A DNA stretch of 64,000 bases, taken from the NCBI GenBank assembly GCA_009823395.1, contig CM020501.1:27989361-28053360 (forward strand), in the 5' to 3' direction. The first letter of the stretch is position 1; every line of letters starts with the position of its first letter. Below are positions 39,484-50,835 of this stretch, one piece after another. The position numbers and the translations under genes are program-made. The notes under the pieces are model-generated. The model was not told the DNA's origin. It made no database searches and saw only the letters and a list, made by a program, of their open reading frames with translations. The DNA comes from Thamnaconus septentrionalis. Taxonomy: Eukaryota > Chordata > Actinopteri > Tetraodontiformes > Monacanthidae.

Positions 39484-39511
39484 GAGTGAGAGGTCACGTG
39501 ACCTCTCACTC
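39484..39511. promoter_or_regulatory. perfect 28-bp palindrome around CACGTG
   Basis: Each half is GAGTGAGAGGTCAC. The centre (39493-39502) is GTCACGTGAC, the preferred site of MiT/TFE and USF bHLH factors. The same bases form AGGTCA-CG-TGACCT, an inverted nuclear-receptor repeat with a 2-base spacer. The palindrome is seen directly; binding is inferred. Confidence 0.6.
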
Positions 39512-41130
39512 TGGCTAAACTCCCGATATCTTTTCTGGACTTTTTCAGTCCTCCGGTGACGGCGTTTCGCTATTTTTTTGTTTTGATGAAGCCGTCACGT
39601 TCCAGCGGATGAGAAACCTTTGCTTTCTTTTACTTTATGCATTTGATTATTATTATTCTGAGCAGGGTCCTGATCAGTGCGCGTTTTTTGGGTCTGCGTG
39701 CGTCTGTCTTTCAACACACTTTCAACGCACCACCTACGGAACACGACACAGGAAAAAAAAAAAAAAATGGTCGGGACATCTGACAGCTTCGCCTCCAGCG
39801 TCTCCGTATCACCAGCCCACTTCCCCTCCGCGCACGTGCACACACACACACAAACGCGCATTGATCGCACAACTCGACACTGATCTCCTCATCCTCAGCT
39901 AATCCCGCTCCATCTAAAATCAGAGGAAAACAGCCCCGCAGGGGACGCGGCGCCGTTTGTTTTTTTTCGGGGTTCGCCCGTCTAAATCCTTCCCCTCCAT
40001 CACTCTCATCTCCTCCTCGTGTCGAAACAAGGAGCCGCTTCGTCGACAAAAGGCAAAAAAAAAGAAAAGAAAGGAAAAATTGGAAGGAGGGAAGGATGGA
40101 GGGAAGGAAGGAGGAGAGCGACAATCCAAAGGAGATTTAGACGCCGTCTCTCGGGGGCCTATTTCCGTGTCGCATGTCAAGACTCAAAATCCCGTCTGGC
40201 TGGACAGTCGAGAAAAAAAACAAGAAAGGAAAAAAAAAATTGGGAGCGCGGATAAATTCCCCTTCCTGGCAGCAGCTGGATGGGGTGTCAGAGGAAGAGG
40301 AGGAGGAGGAGGGGGAGGCACAAAGAGAGATGCAGAGTGGGGAAGGAGCGGAGAGATTAGAGGAGATGGTGGAGATTAGAGCGAGGAGAACAAGAGGAGG
40401 CCGAGGTCGGAGAGGAGAGAAGGTTTAAGGCGAGAGATGCGTTTCAGGGGAAATAAAAAACCAACATAAAAAAAAAAAAAAAAAACTGAGGCTCTTGAGA
40501 CGAGTGAGACCGAGTCGCTTTTCTAATTACCTGAGAACTTTGAGCTTTCATGGACGGAGGAGACGGGGGGGAAGAAACCCAATGACTCGCAAATTCCTCG
40601 CATCAGGATGCTCGGTTTTTTTTAATTCGCAGACGTTCTCGAGACCGACGAGAGCACTCGAGACCGAACCAAGGACTTTCCGCAGCGCTCAGACGGAGGG
40701 ACCTCCTGGTTAAAAGTTTGCTGTCTGATGAAGCAGGAGGAGGAGGATGAATCATCTCTGTGGACCTCCAGTTCATTTAGCCCTGTGTTTACAGCAAGTC
40801 GGCTTCCTGTTAAAACCGGAGCTTTGAAATCGACACGACGAAAAGACTGACAACATCCAGGACTTGAGCGAGTTAAAAAAAAAAAAGAGGGAATATAGTT
40901 GCATTATTTTGAAAGAGACTCCCATGCGCTTGTAATTTTATCCTTTTCATTTCCTTTTTTTTCCATGTGCATTTGCTTGTGTCAGTTCGGGTGTTGCAAC
41001 TACTATAAAGAAAAATTCTCAAAAAAAAAGAAAGATTCAGGTAGAGTCGGGGGTGCAGAGCCAACACCTGAAGAAGGAGGGCGTCGCTCTTCCTCGACGC
41101 CGCAACATCACAAAAGTTGATGACTTTTTT
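39512..41130 (+). promoter_or_regulatory. GC/GA-rich stretch resembling a promoter or 5' noncoding exon
   Basis: CpG-rich and GA-rich sequence following the palindrome, with many in-frame stops. It is reminiscent of a vertebrate 5' UTR or CpG-island promoter (39560-40100, 40500-40870). No start-plus-coding segment of a known family follows. It might belong to a noncoding transcript. Strand is a guess. Confidence 0.2.
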
Positions 41131-41142
41131 TGTATGTGGACA

Positions 41143-41143
41143 C

Positions 41144-41174
<31 letters not shown>
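41143..41174. repeat. poly-T run
   Basis: About 30 consecutive T residues, then TTATT. Confidence 0.9.
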
Positions 41175-41176
<2 letters not shown>

Positions 41177-42077
41177 TATTGTTTTTATTTTTAAGTTAGG
41201 GGCGGACGTGGGCAAAGCGAATGACGGGGGAGGGGGAGGCGACGGGGGGAAGACGTGGGGAGGTGAAGAGAGAAAGAGCGGAGAGGGAAAACGCTCACAT
41301 CCTGTCTCTCTCGCTCTCCCTTGCGCGCGCACACACACACACATGCACACACACACGCGCACACACATACGCACACTGACAGTTGCCACTTTGCTACAGC
41401 AGCATTTTAAGCCGTAATGACAGGCCAGAGAGTGATAAGAGACTCTGAGTGGAGAGGCCACTATAGCTGCTCTCCTCTCCCTGCTAACAACTGTAATTAT
41501 CCAAACTCCACACTCACTACTATTGATCCCCTCGCCTCCCCCTCCACCCCTGCCTGCCTGAGTGTGTGTGCGTGTGTGTGTGAGAGTGTGAGTCAGGGTG
41601 GCGGTGGAGTGACTCCCCTCCAAAGCGCGAGAGCTGTTCACACCTGCCGCCGGCCGGCGTGGAGAGCGCAGACGAGAGGGATGTCGGGACAAATAAAACG
41701 CGAGCGAAACGCAAATATTGGTGCTCCGCTGTCCCCGCGCTGTGTGTGTGTGTGTGTGTGTGCGTGCGCGTGTGTGTTCGCAGAGCACACACCTGGTCTT
41801 TGGAGAATGCAGCCCCGGCCGGCTCAGCGACGTCGGTGGCGTTTTTTTCCATCAAGCGTCCTGACTGGCAGAGACGGGAAAGTAAAGACACAAATCAGTT
41901 CATAAAAAATGCAGAAAACTCACTCCAAAGAACAATATTGCCATCTTTAGTCAAGGTTAAGTGCGCAAAGTCAGACTGTATTTTTTTTTTTTTTTCTTGA
42001 TTCATTTATTCAGTTTTGCTTATTATTTCAATCCTCACGATCAACGCTCACGATAGCTGCCTGACATCAGGCTAAAT
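41175..42077. other. intergenic with short CA/GT runs
   Basis: CA tract at about 41331-41375 and GT tract at about 41742-41765. A long minus-strand frame here (41108-41788) is made mostly of repeat translation. No gene supported. Confidence 0.45.
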
Positions 42078-42443
42078 CGGGGGCGGGCAAACTTTTTGAC
42101 TGGTGGGGCCACAATGGGTTCTAAAATTTGACAGAGGGGGCTGGAGCAGCAGCAGATGGATGGAGCCTCATAAGAGGCAAAATGTATCATGGGATACGTA
42201 GAAAACGTGATTGAATGTCAATTGAAAACAAATAAAATGTAAAAAAGTTACAACAAAATGAGGGTCTGTGAAGCTCCAGGGTATTTCACTCTTTATTGAA
42301 ATTACTCTTAAAACAGTGAGAAAATGGATGAAATACAGATATTTTATGGCTTACTGGCTATTGATATATATTTTTTTCAAGTTTGGCGGGCCGGATCAAA
42401 AAGCTTAACGGGCCACTTATGGCCCCAGGCTGTAGTTTGCCTA
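42078..42443 (+). mobile_element. hAT-type MITE, copy 1
   Basis: Starts GGGGGCGGGCAAACTTTTTG and ends with GGGCCACTTATGGCCCC...GTAGTTTGCC. The TGGGCAAACT-type inverted ends are those of hAT elements. It is collinear with 47364-47737, including CATGGGATACGTAGAAAACG versus CTAGGGATATGTAGAAAACA. Confidence 0.7.
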
Positions 42444-43024
42444 ATTCATCACGTCTGCTGAAACCCCCCAACGGACCCGATGCAGATGGTTCGATTTCTG
42501 CCACTAGAAAACTGTGTTCATGAACTGATTCAGTTTTTTTAGGCTCCTGCATTGCGGAGAAACCTCATTTTAAAAGGATGCTGTGAAACGTGTCCTTAAA
42601 ACTCTTGGCACTCTTCAAGGTTTGAGCTGCGACGGACGACAGCGAATCCCCCCTCTTGGTTCTCCCCACTTGAGAAAAGACTAACCTCTAGTTAGCGCAA
42701 GCTAATTTGCCCCAGTCGAGTGGTGCGGCCGCCGACCGAACGTCTCAGGAGGCGAAAAGAAAGTTTCACTCAAAAAACCCCAACTGATTGGAGCTTCATG
42801 CCATGAAAGGTGGCATAGAGGAGGAAACCGGCTATCAATGAAATGAACTTTTTTCCGTTCTTTTTCTTGCCTGAAAGTTTGCAACGACAAAACGCAGAGC
42901 CCAATTGAAATATCAGACGGGCCAATGCTGTAAATAGCGGTGAATAGCGGCCGACAGAATCACCTTCAGCAGACGTCAAGATAATAAAACTCTCTATTTC
43001 ACTCCTGCTGCACAACACACACAC
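42444..43024. other. intergenic, nothing recognised
   Basis: No gene, repeat or motif cluster recognised. Confidence 0.4.
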
Positions 43025-43453
43025 TAGCTGCAATTCCATTACAATGTTTTGCAAAATAAAAGCTTTTTATTAGATATTTCTAAAATTTAAACAAAGTACA
43101 ACTGCGATTTTTAGGTGTTTCCATTGAATGGTGTGAAGCGCCGAAGCCGTAATTCTCGTAAAATCTCGTCCCGCGAGGAAATTATTCCATCTCCTCCCCC
43201 GTCCAAACATAGCGCGCCATTTTCACTGGTCACGTGACACCGCACATCACGTCCAGTGACGCGTAAATGTAGAGACGCGATATATCTACAGTATATCTAT
43301 ATCGATACGTCTAAAAAACCACCTCATGACAACGTCAAAACCTTTTAGCTGTATTTGAGGGGTTTTTCCGAAGTTTAGCTGTTTCCATAACAAGTTTTTT
43401 ATTTGCAATATTTAGTTTTTGTGCAATTCTAGGTGTGATGGAAACGCAGCTAA
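43025..43453. mobile_element. inverted-repeat MITE (AGCTGC-TTCCAT ends)
   Basis: The left end TAGCTGCAATTCCATTACA and the minus-strand right end TTAGCTGCGTTTCCATCACA are inverted copies. The interior contains TCTCGTCCCGCGAGG and a perfect GTCACGTGAC at 43229-43238. A short element with the same ends sits at 63398-63461. Confidence 0.6.
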
Positions 43454-43669
43454 AGACACACTCAGACACACACAAGCTATTTGGCAACACACAAGGCAAG
43501 CAGGGGATCGATGCAGAGGCCGCGCGCGTGGGACCATCTGATTAGCGCCCCTTTTCGCTTGTGAGGAGGCGGCGGAAGGATTTACAAGTCGCGCCCTGTA
43601 AAAGCACCGACACCCAAACAAAACCGCCCATTGTCGTCGCCGTCACATCCCGGACCCCTGATTTACGTC
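43454..43669. other. intergenic, nothing recognised
   Basis: Short CpG-containing interval without a recognised feature. Confidence 0.4.
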
Positions 43670-43970
43670 GTCCAATAACGAGCCGCGAGGACCGCTAACG
43701 GCATTCTCCATTAGCCTATCAAAACAAGGGTTATCTCGGCCTCTTAGCGGCTAGCGTTAGCGACTCAGGGGGGCCGGCCCAGAGAAAACCCCGTCGTTGG
43801 CAGCGAGACAATGTGAACAAAGACCTCCCTTGATTTGCTTTTTTTGTTTTTACACACCCCTCCCTCCCCCGCGCTGCTTCCTCAAGACAGGTAATTAACG
43901 GGGAAGGAGTTTGCGGTTAATTTGCAAGATAATTATCTAAATTAAACTGCCTTTTCGTCGCAGCGTCGGG
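43670..43970. promoter_or_regulatory. candidate conserved noncoding element
   Basis: Two dense blocks: CCAATAACGAG and CATTAGCCTATC near 43671-43720, and CAGGTAATTAACGGGG, GGTTAATTTGC and AGATAATTATC at 43888-43945. Non-repetitive, homeodomain-site rich and non-coding. Confidence 0.35.
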
Positions 43971-44278
43971 GGGGGGGCTCTATCTCTCTCTGTTACTTGT
44001 CTGCATTGCCCACAATATCTCTCTATCGTTTGACAAGGCGGAACGGGTGCGCCGGGGTGTGGAGGGGGGTCAGTGTATTGTGGCGGCGGAGAAACAAAAC
44101 CCGCTAATGATACGTTCTTCTTTCTTTCCCCCTTTTTGTGTCGGTCGCCGCCTTTTGTTTTTTTGTTGTTTTTTTCACCGTCTGCTTTGTTTTCATTAGC
44201 GGGGGGAGTAAATGAGGGAGGCTAAAGGAGCAGCGGGTGAGGAGATAACCAGGGAGGTGTGTGTGTGTGTGTTTAAAC

Positions 44279-44560
44279 CAGTGGCTCTCAAACTTTTCCC
44301 TGGACATTTTTCTTTCCATTCGTGGCACCACTAAATTGCACTCTTAATTTCACTCTCCACAGTTTATATTTATGACATTTCATTGTCGCTATTACATTTG
44401 GCCTCTTTATGTAGACCCCTCCCCACTATGACTATCCTACAGTGATGATTGAATTTGACTTCTATTGAGACATCAGGTAGATTTTAACTGAGTAATTCCA
44501 TACCATACAAAAACATTCATCTCTGTCTTTTGTTGTGTCTTTTAGATTCACGTGATTTTC
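44279..44560 (+). mobile_element. left-end fragment of a hAT-like MITE
   Basis: CAGTGGCTCTCAAACTTTT matches the CAGTGGTTCTCAAAC terminus of hAT elements. No inverted partner end was found nearby, so only the start is firm. Confidence 0.4.
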
Positions 44561-45149
44561 TTTGGTAGAAAATAATAATAGATTTTTAAAGAACCAGCGA
44601 CAGGACAGGACAGGTGAACTCAGCCAGCAGTTTCATGGCGGGAGGGGGGGGGGTCACCAATAAAAAGAAAAATTGCAGGGGTTTAAAAAAAAAATGTGAT
44701 GAAAGACATAAAGTTCCACACCAGCTTTTTTTCAAATTGCGTCCATTTGCATGAAAATGCCTGGATGGAAAACACCATCGAGAGACCCCCCTCTCCTCCT
44801 CCTCCTCTCTCTATCACCCCCACCCCCACCCCCCTCGCTATAGCACCCGCATGACGGAGGGATGATTCCCTCCCCGTCACATCTGTTGGCGCGCTGCCAC
44901 GAAGCCCTGACAGGAAAATAACACTCTTCGCAGGGGGAAAATAATACACTCGCTCCGCCGCCGGCGCTCGCAGACAACATGGCCCGGCGCACGCCCGTGC
45001 GACTGAAAAGCCCCCTCGACACACAACAACCCCCCCCGCCCCCCCCCACCCCTTCGTCGCCGCTGTCAACCCGAGCACAAAGGATCACTTTATATGATTA
45101 GTATGCATCTCTGAAAAACATACTGAAGAGGGGGACAGAAAAAATAGCC
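44561..45149. other. intergenic, CT/GC-rich patch
   Basis: Pyrimidine-rich 44785-44835 and C-rich 45028-45052 low-complexity. No gene recognised. Confidence 0.4.
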
Positions 45150-45290
45150 CTGCCCTGAACGCCGCTCCACGCCAATTAATGGATTAAGAAATGATTTCGA
45201 GTGGCGGCTGCTCGTCGCCAGACAGCCAATGATACGCCGTTCGACTGTTGAGGGTTGGCTGTTGCAATGCATTCTGGTCCGGAGGTGCAA
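45150..45290. promoter_or_regulatory. candidate conserved noncoding element
   Basis: CGCCAATTAATGGATTAAG, then GAAATGATTTCG and AGCCAATGATACG. A homeodomain/OTX-like and CCAAT mix in non-repetitive sequence. Confidence 0.3.
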
Positions 45291-45669
45291 GGTACCCAAC
45301 CCCTCTTTTCCTCCCTCCCGCCGCAGAACATCATCTGAAGTCCTTTGGATGTCGCGTCAAGAGCCTTTATCGAAAGGCGATCCCGTCGGATTCAAACTAG
45401 CAACCTCCGGAGGCCCATCATTCCATCAAGCCGCTGGGAGGACAAAAGGCGCTTTTTGACACGGCAGTTAACCCCGAGACCTACGCCCCCCCGCCCCCCC
45501 ACCTTCCCCTGGCTCTCCGCCCGCCGCGTTAAGAGCCGTTGCCTTTTATGGATTTTCAGGGGCCCGAAAAATTGAAAATCGACTCGGGGCGCCGACAATG
45601 TGCGTTTGATTCCTTACTTAAGTGGCTCCTTCAATTTTTAGCGCGAGCGCGCATCAGCTGTCATGCAGG

Positions 45670-45925
45670 TGCGCGGCTTCGGCTACACGCTAGCTAGTCA
45701 GCTCGCAGCCGAATTTGAAAATTTCTAAAAAGTGGTTTCTTTTGATTAATTCAGTTATAAAAACTTGCACTAAGGTTCGTTAAAGGTAGGTTGCAGTGGT
45801 TTTAAATTCAGCTCTGGGCCCCTGTGTTGGTGCTAGATGCAACAGATGCGACGCTACGGCTAGATGCTTGCTAATTAGCTAGCGGCTGAATCTGAACATT
45901 TTTAAGTGGTTGGTTTGGGGAAAAA
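45670..45925. repeat. diverged tandem duplication, period about 177 bp
   Basis: CGGCTACACGCTAGCTAGTC...CGCAGCCGAATTTGAAAATTTCTAAAAAGTGG recurs as CGGCTAGATGCTTGCTAATT...GCGGCTGAATCTGAACATTTTTAAGTGG. Confidence 0.55.
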
Positions 45926-46129
45926 GATTGGAGGGAATTGGTGACCCCTCTGGTGGAGGCACGTGATAACACAAAGAAAGATTCCCATGCAATTGGCCTT
46001 AGAATTATTAGCCGCTATCAACTCACAAAGTAGCGACGTGTGCAAGCACAAAACTGTGTGCCACAAATTTAATGGCACAATGTTAATTTATCCAACAAAT
46101 TTTGACCTCTGACCTACAGTATTTCTGGT

Positions 46130-46290
46130 GATGCCGTTGAAGCGATGAGGACAATCTGACTCTCGAGTTTTAATTGAACGCACCAATGAGGCAGATTGCT
46201 TCTCCCTTGATGGCCAGAAGTAACGGAATAGATTTTAATTCCGCCGGCCATGATTGTTTGACTAAAGATGACAGAGCCTGGTTCAAAACT
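46130..46290. promoter_or_regulatory. candidate conserved noncoding element
   Basis: TTTTAATTGAACG, ACCAATGAGG, GATTTTAATTCC and ATGATTGTTTGAC within non-repetitive DNA. The overlapping short reading frames show no family match. Confidence 0.28.
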
Positions 46291-47363
46291 TTGCCAGCAG
46301 CACTACAAAGAATAAAGAAACTGCCAGTTAACGGACCTCCCACCCTAAATAAGAACACTGCATTCACCCTGGAACATTGGGATAACCCTCCTTCTTCTTC
46401 TGTGGTTAAGCACTGACCAAAAACAAACCAAAAAAAAAAACAAATGTGATTTTCTCCCACTCCTGCCCGAGAGCCAAAAGCCCAGTCGTGCTGACTGTCG
46501 CCCTTGCGCGGAAAAAAGAAAATAAAGAGGAGCTGAGCCGCTTAAGAAATTGCAAAAATTGGGTTAAAGAAAAAAACACACAGACAGACAAGTGAGTCGG
46601 CTTGCGTGTGTGCGTGTGTGCGCGCGTTTGCGCGAGTGAGTGCGTTTGACATGAAATGTACTTGAACCCGTGGCTATATTTGTCGGCGCTTGAGTCGCCG
46701 AGTGTGTGGCTGGAGGCCCTCTCGCCCGCCAATCTGTTTGTCGGCTCCCACGTTTACGGCGTGAAGAATGAGAAGCAGAACGCCGCACATCCGTCACGTT
46801 AATGCGGTTTGATGGCCGCCTGGCACTCGGGAGGCAGTCGGCGAGTCCGCGGGGAAGGCGCCGATCCCAACTGGTCCCCCGCTTGCCTCTGCTGCTAGCA
46901 GTGCTCAGGAGCAACACAATGAGTTTGCCGATTGTGTTTTATACGTGTTTGTATGTCGTATCTCTACGACCGTTTGTTTGATTCGTCTTCCCTCTGGGTT
47001 TTTGTTCAACTTTGGGGCCCAGTTCCAATTCTCAAGTTTGAGTTCTCACAGAGGCCCAACCGACCCCCATCAAAATCCAAATGATCTATCTTGTGATATC
47101 TGGACATGCTGTGATTTAAGTTTTGTGACAACGGTCGTGTTCGCCGTCTTTGGGTTTTATTAACAAATACACAATATTTGCAATGAAAGCTTAACACTTT
47201 TCAGTCTCAGGGGACGTTGATGCTACAAGTTTTCCCATCTGACGGTTTGAAAAACGCTATTTGTTTATCGTAAATTCCGCTTTTCCTTAGAAAAGCAACA
47301 AAAGCTATTTTACTACTAAATTAAAAAAATAAAAAAAAGAAACAGATCACTCAAACCTTAAAC
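46291..47363. other. intergenic, nothing recognised
   Basis: No recognised gene or repeat; small GT/GC run at about 46600-46630. Confidence 0.4.
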
Positions 47364-47737
47364 CAGGGCTGGGGAAACGTTTTGACTGGTGGGCCACTAT
47401 GTGTTGTAAAATTTGAGGGTCCAAAGCAGGAGCAGATGACTGCAGTGTTTGAGTGACCCACCTCATCGGAGAAAAACTACATCTAGGGATATGTAGAAAA
47501 CATGTTGCTTTAATGTCAATTGAAAATGATCAAAAGCGTTACAACCACTTATTCGTCTTTGAAGCCCCATGGTATTTAGCTATTGATTGAATTGACTCTT
47601 AAAACGCAGATAAAATTATGAAAAACAGCCATTCTATGACTTACTTACTATAATGATTTCTTCCAAGTTTGGTGAGCCAGATTAAAATGCTGTAACGGGC
47701 CACATATGTCCCCCGAGCCGTAGTTTGCCCATGTCTG
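47364..47737 (+). mobile_element. hAT-type MITE, copy 2
   Basis: Starts CAGGGCTGGGGAAACGTTTT and ends TAGTTTGCCCATGTCTG. It has the same internal order as 42078-42443 (GACTGGTGGGCCAC, AAAATTTGA, ATTGAAAA, GGGCCAC). The two copies are clearly diverged, so both are old. Confidence 0.7.
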
Positions 47738-48009
47738 CATTGGACTGAAATAACAGAAGAACAGAATTAAATGTCTGCTCAGATATTTGCCTCTTTTTAA
47801 TTTTTGAAAGTGCTGCACATGCAGATACGTCCATGACAGCAGGATAAACACCCTCCCTCCTGCTCCTCCCCCGACCCCCCCACCAAAAAAAACTAAACAA
47901 AAAATAATGCTGGAAGCTTTTTCTTCTATAATGCATTGTCAAAAGACCTCCGCCAGAATCTGCAGTTATCGCTGCCCTTTTTGCCTCTCGATCATAAAAC
48001 ACATTTATT
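47738..48009. other. intergenic, nothing recognised
   Basis: No recognised feature. Confidence 0.4.
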
Positions 48010-48195
48010 TCACCCGCCTCCTCCTCCTCTCCGGTTATTGAAAGTCTCTGCTCGGTGTGAAAAGCACGGCCTGAAGCGATCAGTTTGAGGGGGAGAAGCT
48101 AATGGAGCATCAACAGGTCGAGACTCGGCGCTTGCATAATGGCTGTCTTTATAGCACTCTGGCTTGTTTGGCAATCAAGGCCTGCTTAGTCTAAA
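48010..48195. promoter_or_regulatory. candidate conserved noncoding element
   Basis: Non-repetitive block with GGTTATTGAAAG, AGCTAATGGAGC, TTGCATAATGGC and GGCAATCAAGGC just before the CTCF-like cluster. Inference from composition only. Confidence 0.27.
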
Positions 48196-48592
48196 TAACA
48201 GCGAGGGAAGTGGCGTCGCCACTTCAGATCCGCTCGGGATTTTCTTTTTACATACCTTGTGTTGTACAGAACAGAATTTAGGTATTGCTTTGATAATGGA
48301 AATTGGGTGAATCGTCTAAAATAAAATAAAAAAAACAAGAATTTCCTTCTATAAAAAAAAAATTGTTGGAGTACATTTCCCAAATTGTTTGTATGGTAGG
48401 AGGCACATAATTGTAGGGTTATGCAGCTGTGAACGAAAGCAAAAGAAGCTAAAGGCTCGTAGCTCTAGATGGCAAACAGGCTGTTTGGCGGGTTGCTCCA
48501 GGAAACTTGGGACATTTTAGACACTTTTAGTATGAAGTCTACATCGGTGGTCCTCATGGGCGAGTGGTGAGTGTTTTGCGGCAGTTTTACAG

Positions 48593-48607
48593 CTCCCTCT
48601 AGTGGAC
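48593..48607 (-). promoter_or_regulatory. CTCF-like motif 1
   Basis: The minus strand reads TCCACTAGAGGGAGC, close to the CTCF core CCASYAGRKGGC. Confidence 0.4.
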
Positions 48608-48867
48608 AGTTTGAAGATGTCTCATGGTTTCTTTTTTCTAGGACGCTGGGGAGAAGTACCGGAGTGCCTTGATATTATACACATAAATGATATGAGTGGT
48701 CGGATTTGGGATTTTCGGCTTCTTTTGACCAGTTAAAGCATATAAAGGCAATGGTAAAGAAACATACTACAGCATATGTTTGCGTAACGGGACAAAACTC
48801 TCTGCCATGGTCTCCCTTGAGCGGGTAAAGCGGAATTAAAATGCCCGTGATCCGTTTCGCGGCCTGT

Positions 48868-48885
48868 GCTGCCATCTAGTGGTGA
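48868..48885 (-). promoter_or_regulatory. CTCF-like motif 2
   Basis: The minus strand reads CACCACTAGATGGCAGCA, the best of the three matches to the CTCF core and its 3' extension. Confidence 0.45.
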
Positions 48886-49282
48886 TTCATAGGAACTACA
48901 GCGCGGGAGCTCCTTTATTTCCCTTTCTCCTGTTGTCATCCCCGTGACATCACTGTGTATTTTGTTGCAACGACGAAGTGAAATGAACGTTTAATCGATG
49001 TTTTGTTTCACGGCCTGGAAAAGTGGAGGTCTGCAGAGTGGAACTGCTCTGCTGCACAAAGTGGGGGGCTAGATTTTACTGCAAGACTTAAAATTATGCA
49101 AAAGGTCAGCGGAACGTGGATTTGACCGACCACCACTTAGGTAACATTGCGTTTTTTGTTTTGTTTTGTTTTGTTTTTGTCAAAAACAAATTACGGATAA
49201 TACAAAACTAAAGATTAGGATTAGGAGCATTTTTTTTTTTTTTTTTTTTACCACAGCTGCGCTCACTTTTCTCATCAGAACG

Positions 49283-49300
49283 TGAGCACCATCTAGTGGT
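49283..49300 (-). promoter_or_regulatory. CTCF-like motif 3
   Basis: The minus strand reads ACCACTAGATGGTGCTCA, in the same orientation as the other two motifs. Confidence 0.4.
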
Positions 49301-50689
49301 ATGAAGAGCATCCAACGCATACCAGGTGGCGAGCCTGCAAGTCCTTCGAAGTGCCTTCAAAAGTTACTTGTCAAGTCTCTCGGGTCACACGAGATGCAAG
49401 GACGTCTATTTCTCTTGCAAATACCTGATCTACGTTTAAAGAACGAACGCGGTGAATTTTAACTGACGTTATGAGTTTTTACCAAAGTAACAGGTTATAA
49501 ATAATACAGCAAGGAGGATTACAAAATTTGCAGGCCCGCTTAAACCCGATTAAGGCTTAATCCTGGCTTAGCTAATCAATTATCCCGTCAGTGTCTGATG
49601 GGAAGGCCTCAGCTTGTCGGTTGCGCCATGTGCTAAAGTGTCATGTCTGCAAGCGAGAAGATCATTTTTAAAAACAAACAGCCGCTACCGGTACGACAAG
49701 CTGGCTGAGCTAACTAGCTCACTTAGGTTCCACACGCTCATGATTGTGGGTGAGATTCTACACTGCTTTATCGACCAACTGGTTTAAAGTTGGAGCAATC
49801 AGCTGAACATGGCCGTGATCCATCCAATCAACCTAACAACATTAGTTTGGTAATAATAGTGAGGCCGTAAGTCCGGGGTGAAGAGGCCTCTGGCTGTTGG
49901 AGCCGCTCAGCGGACTTCAAGAAAAGTTGGGAGTCCAAGCAGCCCGATGTGGTTCCGGAAGTGCAAAGCACTGCACTGAAATAAACAAGTGCCGTAATTC
50001 TGCAGCGTGAGTGGTTTGAACTCTTACTATACGGAGCTGCAAAAGAAAGTGGAAATATACCCACAGCGAGACGCTCACACAAGGTTGCGTTGATCCAAGA
50101 ACATATTTCTGACAATATCCAGATTGCAGTTCTTCTCCAGAAAGTTGGAAAAGTCCGGTCCAGAGGGCAGAAAGCAGAGCAGAAGACCATCCTGTTTAAA
50201 AGGGCCGGCTGAAGTACACGAATTTGGGGTTTACAGCCCTTTGCAAATCCACCAATTCCAAACTTTCCATCTTGTTTTTGCGTCTCCTCCTCCTTCCCAA
50301 GTTCCAAAATTCCAAAGACAATTTAAAAAAAAACAACCCAAAACAGCAAGAGATTGAAGCTACTCGCTCCCCCCTGAACAAAGTCTGAACATTTTCCCCA
50401 GGTGGAGTCAACGTCAATGTCACACAATCCACCTGTTGGAAAGGCTGCTCCCACCCCATCAAAGTTTTTCCTTTTTCTTTTTTTTTAAATAAAATCAAAC
50501 ATCCTGCTGTGTCTCAGCCAGGAGGACGAATGGAGACTCTGCCTCTCTGCCTCCTTTTATACTCTCGCTTCCAGTTGCCTTTTACCCTGCACCGACGTGT
50601 GTGTGTGTGTGTGTGCCTGCCTGCCTGCCAGTCTGTGTGTGCGCACGCACAGAGAAAGACCTCTTTCAGAGCTGCAGGAATATATTATA
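49301..50689. other. intergenic, no supported gene
   Basis: A minus-strand frame of 159 codons (49828-50307) shows no family motif, no splice support and ordinary composition. No repeat recognised. Confidence 0.4.
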
Positions 50690-50835
50690 ACCCAAACAAA
50701 AGAGGCCGGCGTATTGTTTATGAATTACTAGCCTTCCAAAGGCAACAAAGGCCTGTATTTTCATAGAAAACTCCACTTTCATTTCAGCTCCATTTGATTA
50801 CCAGCAAAGACAATGAACAAAAAGAAGAAAAAAAA
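50690..50835. promoter_or_regulatory. candidate enhancer with SOX and homeodomain motifs
   Basis: GTATTGTTTATGAATTACTAG, then GGCAACAAAGGCC, CATTTGATTACC and AGACAATGAAC within about 120 bp. Non-repetitive and non-coding. Function is inferred from motif content. Confidence 0.33.

Noticed and set aside
39512..40428. Several overlapping frames in the GC-rich stretch
   Set aside because: They are Lys/Glu/Gly or Pro/Ser low-complexity frames on both strands with no family match.
41108..41788. 226-codon minus-strand frame with Thr-His runs
   Set aside because: Made up largely of CA-repeat and poly-T translation.
49828..50307. 159-codon minus-strand frame
   Set aside because: No recognisable motif, no splice signals and no coding bias that could be seen by eye.
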